DNA of 64,000 nucleotides from Pseudomonas marginalis (GTDB lineage Bacteria; Pseudomonadota; Gammaproteobacteria; Pseudomonadales; Pseudomonadaceae): contig NZ_VTFG01000001.1 in assembly GCF_008692035.1 (NCBI RefSeq), positions 1,860,001-1,924,000 of the forward strand, in the 5' to 3' direction. The notes under the pieces were generated by a model. The model worked only from the letters and a program-made list of their open reading frames with translations. It ran no database searches and was not told the DNA's origin. The position numbers were made by a program, and so were the translations under genes. This document shows positions 17,291 through 24,936 of the stretch, piece by piece. The number at the start of each line of letters is the position of its first letter. Position 1 is the first letter of the stretch.

Positions 17291-19017
17291 GCGCCCTCTC
17301 CCCGGGTGACGCGCAGCACCTCCTCAAGTGAGGTGACACCGGCCACGGCCTGGCGCAGGCCTTCTTCATGCAAGGTCCGCAGGCCGCCACGGCGGGCGGC
17401 CTGTTCGAGGGTGGCGGCGTCGGCCTGGCGCATCAACAGGCTGCGCAGTTCGTCGTTCATCACCAGCAGTTCAGTGATCGCACTGCGGCCGTGGTAGCCA
17501 CCGCCCGGCGCATCGGCGCGGGGGCGATAAAGCATGATCGGACGCTGCTCGGTAAACCGGTCGAGGCCGTGTTCGGCGATCAACTCCGCCGGTGCTTCGA
17601 AGGCTTCGCGGGTGGCCGGGTCCAGGCGCCGCACCAGGCGCTGGGCGAGGATGCCGTTGACGGTCGAGGCAATCAGGTAGCTTTCGACACCCATGTCCAG
17701 CAAGCGCGTGATACTCGCCGCCGCGCTGTTGGTGTGCAGGGTCGAGAGCACCAGGTGGCCGGTGAGGGACGACTGGATGGCGATGCGGCAGGTTTCCAGG
17801 TCGCGGATTTCACCGATCATGATCACGTCCGGGTCCTGGCGCACGATGGAGCGCAGCGCGCCGGCGAAGTCGAGGCCGATGGCCGGTTTCACCTGGATCT
17901 GGTTGATGCCCTCAAGCTGGTATTCCACCGGGTCTTCGACGGTGATGATCTTACGCTCGGCGGTATTGAGCCGCGACAGCGCGGTGTACAGGGTGGTGGT
18001 CTTGCCCGAGCCGGTGGGCCCGGTGACGAGCAGGATGCCGTGGGGCCGTTCGAGCACTTCGAGGAAGGTTTCCAGGCGCTGGCCATCGAAGCCCAGGCTC
18101 TGGAAATCGAACTGCACGGTCTGGCGGTCGAGCAAACGCATGACCACCGATTCGCCAAAACTGGTGGGCACCGTGGACACCCGCAAGTCCAGCTCCTTGC
18201 CCTGGATGCGCAGCATGATGCGCCCGTCCTGGGGCAGGCGCCGCTCGGCGATGTCCAGGCGCGCCATGATCTTAACCCGCGAAATCACCGCTGCCGAAGA
18301 GCTGGACGGCGGCGCCTCGGCTTCATGCAGCACGCCATCGATGCGGTAGCGCACCTTGAGCTGGTTTTCGAAGGGTTCGATATGAATGTCCGAGGCGCGA
18401 TGTTCCACCGCGCGCTGCAGGATCAGGTTGACCAGGCGAATCACCGGCGCTTCGGAGGCCATGTCCTTGAGGTGTTCGATGTCTTCCAGGGCACCGCCCT
18501 GCTCGTCGAGGTTTTCGATCAGGGTGCCCATGGCCGAACGGCCCTGGCCGTAGTAACGCTCGATCAGGGTTTCGACTTCGTTACGCGGGCCCACGGCCAG
18601 CCACACCGGCACGCCACAGGCATAGGCCATGGCCTGGAACGGATACACCAGCGACGGGTTGGCCGCCAGCACCCGCAGGCCGCCCTGGCTCCAGCCCACG
18701 GGCACCACCTGGTAGTGGCGCATGAAACGCTCGGTCAACACCGGTAGCGGGTCCAGCAGCGGCGGCGCCGCATCGGCCAGCAGCAGCGGTGCGCCGAGCA
18801 GGTCGGCCCAGGCACGGGCCAGTTCCACTTCGGAAACCAGCCCCAGGCGCGTGAGCAGGCCCAGTAATTCGGTGTCACCGCCCTCCTGGGACAAGCGTCG
18901 GGCGCGCTCCAGGTCAACGGTTTTCAAGCCGGCATGTTGCATCAGCCACGCGCAGACCTGTTCGGTGTGCGGGATGTGCAGTTGGCAGGCATTGAGAGGT
19001 GTTGAGGAGCTGGGCAT
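17287..19017 (-). CDS. gspE: Type II secretion ATPase GspE, without tetracysteine motif
   Basis: The 576-residue ATPase is the first gene of the operon. The catalytic part shows Walker A GPTGSGKT, an Asp box (IEPFENQLKVRYRIDG), Walker B VIMIGEIRD and a His box (TGHLVLSTLHTN). The C-terminal region that in most GspE proteins holds a CxxC...CxxC zinc site reads LVRRLDPATREAF...LYRPRADAPGGGYHGR here: all four cysteines are gone. An N-terminal GspE domain contacts GspL. The missing zinc site marks this as a divergent T2SS lineage. Confidence 0.93.
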   Translation of the reverse strand: MPSSSTPLNACQLHIPHTEQVCAWLMQHAGLKTVDLERARRLSQEGGDTELLGLLTRLGLVSEVELARAWADLLGAPLLLADAAPPLLDPLPVLTERFMRHYQVVPVGWSQGGLRVLAANPSLVYPFQAMAYACGVPVWLAVGPRNEVETLIERYYGQGRSAMGTLIENLDEQGGALEDIEHLKDMASEAPVIRLVNLILQRAVEHRASDIHIEPFENQLKVRYRIDGVLHEAEAPPSSSSAAVISRVKIMARLDIAERRLPQDGRIMLRIQGKELDLRVSTVPTSFGESVVMRLLDRQTVQFDFQSLGFDGQRLETFLEVLERPHGILLVTGPTGSGKTTTLYTALSRLNTAERKIITVEDPVEYQLEGINQIQVKPAIGLDFAGALRSIVRQDPDVIMIGEIRDLETCRIAIQSSLTGHLVLSTLHTNSAAASITRLLDMGVESYLIASTVNGILAQRLVRRLDPATREAFEAPAELIAEHGLDRFTEQRPIMLYRPRADAPGGGYHGRSAITELLVMNDELRSLLMRQADAATLEQAARRGGLRTLHEEGLRQAVAGVTSLEEVLRVTRGEGA

Positions 19018-19055
19018 GGGTAAAAATCTGAGGGGCGATGTTCTAAAGGGCGATG

Positions 19056-19096
19056 GGAAACCCTTGTGGGAGGGGGCAAGCTCCCTCTCACAGGGG
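19056..19096. repeat. REP-like palindrome upstream of gspE
   Basis: TTGTGGGAGGGGGCAAGCTC followed by CCTCTCACAGGG forms a short inverted repeat of the group's REP type between the secretion operon and the small exported-protein gene. It could act as a bidirectional stop between the two minus-strand transcripts. Confidence 0.6.
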
Positions 19097-19110
19097 ACCG
19101 CATTTCCCCG

Positions 19111-19335
19111 TTAGTTCGAGGTCTTCGGCGCGGCCTGGCTGCTGCTCAGCGGTCGCCCACCCTTGGTGGTTTCAGCCTTCTGTTTTTTGACGGCCTTGGC
19201 ATCGTGGGCCTGGGTCAGCACCGTGGAATCGGCGGCGCCGGATTTCGCATCGGCGTCCGTAGACTCCGCCGCCATCGCCGCGCCACTTAGCGCAACGCCC
19301 AATACAACACCGGCACCCAACAGGGAAATCTTCAT
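19111..19335 (-). CDS. Small exported hydrophilic protein of unknown function
   Basis: From the ATG at 19335 the product has 74 residues: a clear signal peptide (MKISLLGAGVVLGVALSGAAMAA), then a short Lys/Ala/Ser/Thr-rich tail with no cysteine and no recognisable domain (...TKGGRPLSSSQAAPKTSN). The mature form would be about 50 residues and disordered. The gene reads toward the gspE promoter region and may be a separate transcript, since a REP-like palindrome separates the two. I do not recognise the family. Confidence 0.6.
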   Translation of the reverse strand: MKISLLGAGVVLGVALSGAAMAAESTDADAKSGAADSTVLTQAHDAKAVKKQKAETTKGGRPLSSSQAAPKTSN

Positions 19336-19842
19336 CAACTTTCTCCAGATCAAAAACAGCAGATAGCCCAAGTGGCGCCTTGAACTCGATCAAGACCCTA
19401 CACCAAAGCGTTGTGTATGACAGCTTGTGTAAACATGGCACTTTAGAACTACCGAGCGATGCCACTAGTTAGCCACGGCTCGATAAATTTTCTTAAACCA
19501 ATCGACTGGTAGGTTTAGCCTTAGTTCCGAAAGGTAAGAAAATATTTCTTATTTCACGCAAAAATTAGCTTTCGTTTGACTTATAACCGCAAGAATTGCC
19601 TTAATTATGCGGTTTTCGCGGTTCAAAATGCCATCCCGTGATATCGCTTAGACACTACCCACAACAATAACTAATACAATTATTACACTTATAAAACTGC
19701 GAAATTCGCCAAATAGTTGCAATTAGCCATCGGTTAAAAATTGCGATCACGGGCAACTTTTGCCCAGAAAAAAGTGACGAGGTGCAGTGCAACACGCACT
19801 TCTCGGCGCGCCCTGTTTACTGAACTGTTGTCGGAGAGACCC
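19336..19842. promoter_or_regulatory. Long AT-rich leader region of the GH3 glucosidase gene
   Basis: No gene is seen in these 507 bp. The segment 19480-19740 is much more AT-rich than the flanking genes. A promoter-like TTGACT near 19576 and the palindromic pair AACCGCA...TGCGGTT (about 19585-19616) are the only signals that stand out. The pair could be an operator or the stem of a leader RNA. The ribosome binding site of the glucosidase is GGAGAG at about 19832. Confidence 0.4.
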
Positions 19843-22593
19843 ATGAATAAACGCAAAATGATCGGTGCACAGTCGGCTTTCGCCCTGCTGGCATTGGCCG
19901 TGTCCCAGGTGCATGCAGCCACCAGCCCGGCCCTGGATGAAGGCCGGGTCAGCCGCGCGGAAAAAGCCGCGGACAAGACCCTGGCGAAGATGACCCTGGA
20001 AGAAAAACTCGCCTACATCGGCGGCACCGGTGGCTGGGACGTCAAGCCACTGACCCAGTACGGTATCCCGCAGATCCACGGCGCCGATGGCGGTGTGGGC
20101 GTGCGCTACACCAGCGAAGGCAACGCCCAGGGCGTGGTCTACCCGTCGGGGCCGAACCTGGCCGCCAGCTGGAACCCACGGCGCGCCATCGACCTGGGCC
20201 GTGCCCTGGGCTATGACACCGCCAGCGGCGGCTATCAGTTCGTCACCGGCCCTGGGGTGAACCTGTACCGCATGCCGTACAGCGGCCGGGCGTTCGAGTA
20301 CCTGTCCGGTGAAGACCCGTTCCTCGGCGCCAGCCTGGCGCCGGCCGTGATCAACGGCATTCAGTCCCGTGGCGTGTGGGCCAACGCCAAGCATTTCGCC
20401 GCCAATGACCAGGAAAGCAACCGCTTCCACCTCAATGAAATCATCAGCGAACGCGTGCTGCGCGAGATGACCCTGCCGCCGTTCGAGTCCGCCTCGAAGA
20501 ACAGCAAAGTCGCGATGATGATGTGCGCCTTCCAGAAGGTGAACGGCGAGTTCGCGTGCCAGAACAAGCACCTGATGCGTGACATCCTCAAGACCGAATG
20601 GGGCTACCCGGGCTTCGTGCAGAGCGACTACAACGCGGTGGTCGACGGTTTGCCGGCGGCACAGGCGGGTACCGACCTGGACATGATGGGCTACCAGATG
20701 AACAGCACCATCCTCAAGCCGTACCTGGACAGCGGCGAGCTGAGCAGTGCGACCATCGATGACAAGGTGCGCCGCATCCTCAAGCAGATCTACCTGTACA
20801 AGTTCGACAGCAAGGCGCCGCTGACCAGCCACAACATGAACAGCGCCACCAGCAACCGCGTGGCCCTGAACGCCGCCCGCGAAGGCATCGTGCTGCTGAA
20901 AAACCAGAACAGCCTGCTGCCGCTGGACGCCAGGAAAGTCAAGCGCATCGCCGTGGTCGGCACCCTGGCCAAGTACGCGCCGCCTACCGGTTTTGGCAGC
21001 GCCAACGTCATGGCCGCCAACTACATCAGTGAGCTGAGCGGCTTGCAGCAACTGGTGCCAGGCGCCAAGGTCGAGTTTATCGACGGGCTGTCCCTGGACC
21101 CGGCCACCTCGACCTGGACCCATGCCGACGGCAATGGCAACAGCGTCAAAGGCCTGAAGACCGAGTTCTTCAGCAACACCAATTGGTCCGGCGACCCGGC
21201 CGCCAGCCGCACCGACCCCCATGTCGACCTGGACTGGTCCACCGACAGCCTGCCGGTGAACGGCGATACCGCCGCCACCTCGATTCGCTACAGCGGCCAG
21301 ATCACCCCGACGGTCAGCGGCGAGCAGGTGTTCAAGGTGCGTGCCGACGGCGCCGTGCGCCTCTACGTCAACGGCAAGAAAGTCCTCGACAACGGCGACG
21401 GCAAACCGCTGCCGAACAACAGCATTCCGCCGACCATCCCGGTGTTTGCCAAGGTCAACCTGGAAGCCGGCAAACCGGTCGACATCAAGCTGGAATACTC
21501 ACGCCGCAACGGCTACCTGTCGACCATGGGCGGCCTCGTCGGGGTGCAGATGAGCTGGGCGTCGCTGGTAGCGCCGCAGGACCTGGCCAAGTACGACGCG
21601 GTACTGGTCGCGGCCGGTAACAGCAATGAGTACGAAGGCGAAGGCTTCGACCACAGCTTCGACCTGCCCGAATACCAGAACCTGCTGATCCAGAGCATCG
21701 CCAAGGTCAACCCGAATACCGTGGTCACCCTGCACGGCGGTACCGGCCTGAAGATGAGCGACTGGATCGATCAGGTACCGGCTGCGCTGCATGCGTTCTA
21801 CCCTGGGCAGAACGGCGGCCAGGCCTTGGCGGAGATCCTGCTGGGCAAGGTCAACCCGTCGGCCAAGCTGCCGATCAGCATCGAGCGCAACATTGAAGAC
21901 AACCCGATCTACGCGACCTTCCCCAAGTTCGACAACCAGGAAACCCTGGCCGAGATGAGCTACAAGGACGACCTGTTCCTGGGCTATCGCGGCTACGAGA
22001 AAAAGGGCATCAAGCCGCTCTACCCGTTCGGCTACGGCTTGTCGTACACCACCTTCGGCTACAGCAACATCAGCGTGACCCCTGGGGTGGCGGTGGCCGG
22101 GGCGCCGATCAAGGTGTCGTTCGACCTGGCCAACACCGGCAAGGTCGCGGGTGCCGAAGTGGCCGAGTTGTACGTGGGCCAGAACAACCCGAAAGTCGAA
22201 CGCGCGATCAAGGAACTCAAGGGCTACAAGAAGGTGTTCCTCAAGCCGGGCGAGAGCAAGCGCGTGACCATCGAGCTCAACGATCGCTCGCTGGCCTACT
22301 ACGACGTAGCGAGCAAGCAATGGGTGGTGGATGCCGACAGCTTCAACCTGTCGGTGGGCGCGTCGTCCCAGGATATTCGCCTGAACGCCAAGCTGGTCAA
22401 CCCGTTCCGCCAGGAACTGTCGACCACCACCAGCAACCCGCTGCCGCGCTCGGCGCTCAACTCGACGCTGCGTGAATCGACGGTGAAGACCGGCGGTGTG
22501 CTGCATCAAAACGAAGGCGACAGCGGCACCAGCGACGGTGATGGCTATGACATGAGCGATGACAGCAGCCAGGGCAGTGCCACCGGCAACTGA
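19843..22593 (+). CDS. Secreted GH3 beta-glucosidase with PA14 insert
   Basis: The ATG at 19843 follows GGAGAG and opens a signal peptide (MNKRKMIGAQSAFALLALAV, cut near VHA). The 916-residue protein has the GH3 N-terminal domain with the nucleophile motif GFVQSDYNAV (Asp262). The (alpha/beta) sandwich domain holds a PA14 carbohydrate-binding insert (about residues 436-570, GLKTEFFSNTNWSGD...RLYVNGKKVLDNGDG), and a C-terminal fibronectin-III-like domain follows. The likely role is hydrolysis of beta-glucosides from plant or fungal polymers outside or in the periplasm. The last 35 residues are an acidic Ser/Gly/Asp-rich tail unusual for GH3. It lies beside a type II secretion operon, so export by it is possible. 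Confidence 0.92.
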   Translation: MNKRKMIGAQSAFALLALAVSQVHAATSPALDEGRVSRAEKAADKTLAKMTLEEKLAYIGGTGGWDVKPLTQYGIPQIHGADGGVGVRYTSEGNAQGVVYPSGPNLAASWNPRRAIDLGRALGYDTASGGYQFVTGPGVNLYRMPYSGRAFEYLSGEDPFLGASLAPAVINGIQSRGVWANAKHFAANDQESNRFHLNEIISERVLREMTLPPFESASKNSKVAMMMCAFQKVNGEFACQNKHLMRDILKTEWGYPGFVQSDYNAVVDGLPAAQAGTDLDMMGYQMNSTILKPYLDSGELSSATIDDKVRRILKQIYLYKFDSKAPLTSHNMNSATSNRVALNAAREGIVLLKNQNSLLPLDARKVKRIAVVGTLAKYAPPTGFGSANVMAANYISELSGLQQLVPGAKVEFIDGLSLDPATSTWTHADGNGNSVKGLKTEFFSNTNWSGDPAASRTDPHVDLDWSTDSLPVNGDTAATSIRYSGQITPTVSGEQVFKVRADGAVRLYVNGKKVLDNGDGKPLPNNSIPPTIPVFAKVNLEAGKPVDIKLEYSRRNGYLSTMGGLVGVQMSWASLVAPQDLAKYDAVLVAAGNSNEYEGEGFDHSFDLPEYQNLLIQSIAKVNPNTVVTLHGGTGLKMSDWIDQVPAALHAFYPGQNGGQALAEILLGKVNPSAKLPISIERNIEDNPIYATFPKFDNQETLAEMSYKDDLFLGYRGYEKKGIKPLYPFGYGLSYTTFGYSNISVTPGVAVAGAPIKVSFDLANTGKVAGAEVAELYVGQNNPKVERAIKELKGYKKVFLKPGESKRVTIELNDRSLAYYDVASKQWVVDADSFNLSVGASSQDIRLNAKLVNPFRQELSTTTSNPLPRSALNSTLRESTVKTGGVLHQNEGDSGTSDGDGYDMSDDSSQGSATGN

Positions 22594-22596
22594 TCC

Positions 22597-23044
22597 CTGT
22601 GGAAGGGGGCTTGCCCCCGATGAGCATGGGTATCTACACAACTGTGTAGCAGCCAACGCTAACCACGATGCGAAGCGAGCCGCCCTTGATCTTGATCTTG
22701 CTTTTGATCTTGATCTCAGGCGCCCCGTTAACCACGCTGGCCGGAATTCGATAGTGATTTGGGGGGTAAACCGGCAGGGATGCCGGTTTAGCCGCCCCGC
22801 GCCATGGATGGCGCGTGGCGGCGGCCCCCCACATCACTGTCGGATTACGGGCACACCGAGCCTAGGCGAGGTGCCGAGTGGTGGGGCGAAGCGTTTTTGG
22901 TTACTTTTGGCGCTCTTCCAAAAGTGACCCGCTGTAAGAGCGGAACCCTAAGTAGCCGTTACCGCAGCAACGGATATGTACTCATTCCAACCCCAGCACA
23001 TGGTCGGCCCAGAGGCCGCCATCGGGGGCAAGCCCCCTCCCACA
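22597..23044. repeat. Dispersed repeat core, copy 2, bounded by inverted REP palindromes
   Basis: The segment 22615-23032 is the second copy of the core at 8683-9092. Here the element is bounded by a REP sequence on the left (22597-22622, TGTGGAAGGGGGCTTGCCCC) and its inverted copy on the right (23021-23044, GGGGCAAGCCCCCTCCCACA) with one mismatch over 25 bp. It contains the same two adjacent hairpins (about 22765-22825). No ATG-led frame is shared with copy 1 beyond a short stretch, so it is probably non-coding. It fills the gap between the glucosidase and the TetR gene. Confidence 0.78.
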
Positions 23045-23061
23045 TGTTGACTGTGTTCGAC

Positions 23062-23676
23062 TCAGGTTCTGATGGCTGCCTCGACCCGCGCGATGTAGCT
23101 GTCAAACCGCGCCACCAGGTCCACCTGCTCGGGAAACCGCAGCCACTGGATCTGCAGGCCATCCATCATGGCCAGGATTTCTTCCACCAGCCCGGCGATG
23201 TCCACATCGCTGCGCACCTCCCCCGCCGCGACCAGGTCGGCAAACTGCCCCTGCATGCGCTGGTGAATCGCCGCATAGCGCGCCTGGAACCAGGCCCAGG
23301 CCGGTTGGGTGTCCAGCAGGCTTTCGGCATTCAAGATGGTAAACGCGCGCACCACGCCCGGTGCCGTGGCATTCGAACGATTGATCGCACGCAGGCTGCC
23401 GAGCAGGCCATTGAGGGTTTTCTCCGCACGTACCTCATCGGCAATCCGTTGATTGACCTCATCGCGACGCTGCAACACCCCCATCAACAGCGAGATCTTG
23501 CTGGGAAAATGATGCAGCAGCCCGGCCACCGAAATACCCACGATCGCCGCCACCTGGGCCATCGAGGCGCCGCTGTAGCCTTCCAGGGAAAACACCTGCA
23601 GGGCCGCGTCCAGCAGCTCTTCGCGGCGTTTTTCACCTTTGGGGGCGCGGCGGGTCTTGGGGGCGGGTTCGGTCAT
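23062..23676 (-). CDS. TetR/AcrR-family transcriptional regulator
   Basis: The 204-residue protein has an N-terminal TetR helix-turn-helix (REELLDAALQVFSLEGYSGASMAQVAAIVGISVAGLLHHF, residues about 18-58) and a divergent ligand domain. It is followed downstream only by the dispersed repeat and lies 29 bp downstream of the LacI-type gene in the same direction, so the two may be co-transcribed. Its ligand and targets are unknown. Confidence 0.9.
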   Translation of the reverse strand: MTEPAPKTRRAPKGEKRREELLDAALQVFSLEGYSGASMAQVAAIVGISVAGLLHHFPSKISLLMGVLQRRDEVNQRIADEVRAEKTLNGLLGSLRAINRSNATAPGVVRAFTILNAESLLDTQPAWAWFQARYAAIHQRMQGQFADLVAAGEVRSDVDIAGLVEEILAMMDGLQIQWLRFPEQVDLVARFDSYIARVEAAIRT

Positions 23677-23705
23677 GGGCAGGTCCTAGTGGGCGATAAA
23701 AAAGC

Positions 23706-24728
23706 TCAGGCGCTTTCCCGTTCGATCAAGCAGCAATCCAACAGGTTCAAACGCTGTACGGCATCCGGCAACACGCCGAGGCTTTCCAGCACGCGGGTTG
23801 CCGCCAGTACGCCGATCTCCAGGGCCGGCGGTTTGATTGTACTCAGGCTGGGCAACAGCATTTCGGCAAACGGGTAATCACCGAACCCGAGCACCGCGCA
23901 CTTTAACCCGGAACGCTGCCCGGCCAGCAAACCACCGGCGGCGAGGTTGTCATTGGCGAAGAAGATCGCGTCAGGCGGGGTGGCGTGGTTCATCAGGGCT
24001 TGCATCGCCTGCTTGCCGGCCTCGAAAGGCGCGCTGTCGGCGTCCGGGACGAAGACCCGGGGCTGTACACCCAGTTCGATCAGGGTCGCGGCAAACCCAT
24101 CGCCCCGCTCCAGCGCGCTGAAGTCGCCCGTGGCGCTGTTCTGCACGAAGGCCATGCGCCGATAGCCCTTGCCATGCAGGTAGCGCGCGGCCGTGACGCC
24201 GACGTCGTAGTGGGAAAAACCGATCTGCACCGGCGCGCGTTCGGGCACGTAGTCCCAGGTTTCCACCACCGGGATCTCGGTGTCGGCGATCATCTTTTCG
24301 GTGCCTGCACTGTGGAAGCGGCTGGTCAGTACCAGCGCCGCCGGCGACCAGCCGAGGAACGCGCGCACCGCGCTTTCTTCCTGCTCGGCGCTGAAGTAAC
24401 TGGACGCCAGCAACAGCTGATACCCATGGCGACTGAGGGTGTCGCTGAAGCCCTGGATCGTGTTGGCGAAGATCGGCCCCGAGATGTTCGGGATCACCAT
24501 CGCCACGATCCGCCCCCGCGCCGACGCCAGCCCGCCGGCCACCAGGTTGGGCACATAACCCAGCTCGGCCACCACCTCGGCGATGCGCTCGCGACGCTCG
24601 GGCGAGACCTGCTCCGGCTGGTTGAAATAGCGCGACACGGTGATCGCCGACACCCCGGCCTGGCGGGCCACGGTGTTCAAGGTGACGCGCCCGGCGCCAC
24701 GGCGTTTACGCGGTTTGTCTTCGCTCAC
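23706..24728 (-). CDS. LacI/GntR-type repressor of the divergent TonB-receptor operon
   Basis: The 340-residue protein has a LacI helix-turn-helix (VTLNTVARQAGVSAITVSRYFNQPEQV), a hinge region and a periplasmic-binding-protein-like ligand domain (VAMVIPNISGPIFANTIQGFSDTL). The start is a GTG at 24728. It is divergent from the receptor, monooxygenase and binding-protein operon, and a perfect LacI-type palindrome lies in the shared space, so it most likely represses that operon and responds to its substrate. Control of a non-sugar operon by a LacI protein would be less usual. Confidence 0.92.
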   Translation of the reverse strand: MSEDKPRKRRGAGRVTLNTVARQAGVSAITVSRYFNQPEQVSPERRERIAEVVAELGYVPNLVAGGLASARGRIVAMVIPNISGPIFANTIQGFSDTLSRHGYQLLLASSYFSAEQEESAVRAFLGWSPAALVLTSRFHSAGTEKMIADTEIPVVETWDYVPERAPVQIGFSHYDVGVTAARYLHGKGYRRMAFVQNSATGDFSALERGDGFAATLIELGVQPRVFVPDADSAPFEAGKQAMQALMNHATPPDAIFFANDNLAAGGLLAGQRSGLKCAVLGFGDYPFAEMLLPSLSTIKPPALEIGVLAATRVLESLGVLPDAVQRLNLLDCCLIERESA

Positions 24729-24779
24729 GGGACCATCCTGCTAACAACAAAAAAGAATATAGGAATAATTTTTAAGTCT

Positions 24780-24809
24780 TTGACGCTCTAAACCCGAGCT
24801 ACCAATAAT
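24780..24809 (+). promoter_or_regulatory. Sigma-70-like promoter of the receptor/monooxygenase operon
   Basis: TTGACG at 24780-24785 and AATAAT at 24804-24809 are 18 bp apart and match the -35 and -10 consensus at five of six positions each. The LacI-type operator begins 6 bp after the -10 box, so a bound repressor would cover the transcription start. Confidence 0.6.
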
Positions 24810-24814
24810 ACCGA

Positions 24815-24828
24815 TGTTAGCGCTAACA
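24815..24828. promoter_or_regulatory. LacI-family operator
   Basis: TGTTAGCGCTAACA is a perfect 14-bp palindrome with the central CG pair typical of LacI/GntR/PurR-type operators. It lies 86 bp upstream of the repressor start and 109 bp upstream of the receptor start, directly after the predicted promoter. Confidence 0.85.
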
Positions 24829-24936
24829 AAGCGCGCTGTCTGCTACTCGCTCAAGCGAATGCCCACGACAGTCTTACAGGCGCTGACGGTCGTGAGAGCC
24901 GCAGCGGTCCAGGGCATTTTTTCGAGCGAACACACC

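Noticed and set aside
22804..23877. Plus-strand frame starting MDGAWRRPPTSL... also found in the other repeat copy
   Set aside because: It is identical at the start in both copies but then diverges in frame and runs antisense into the TetR and LacI genes. The repeat is better explained as a structured element.
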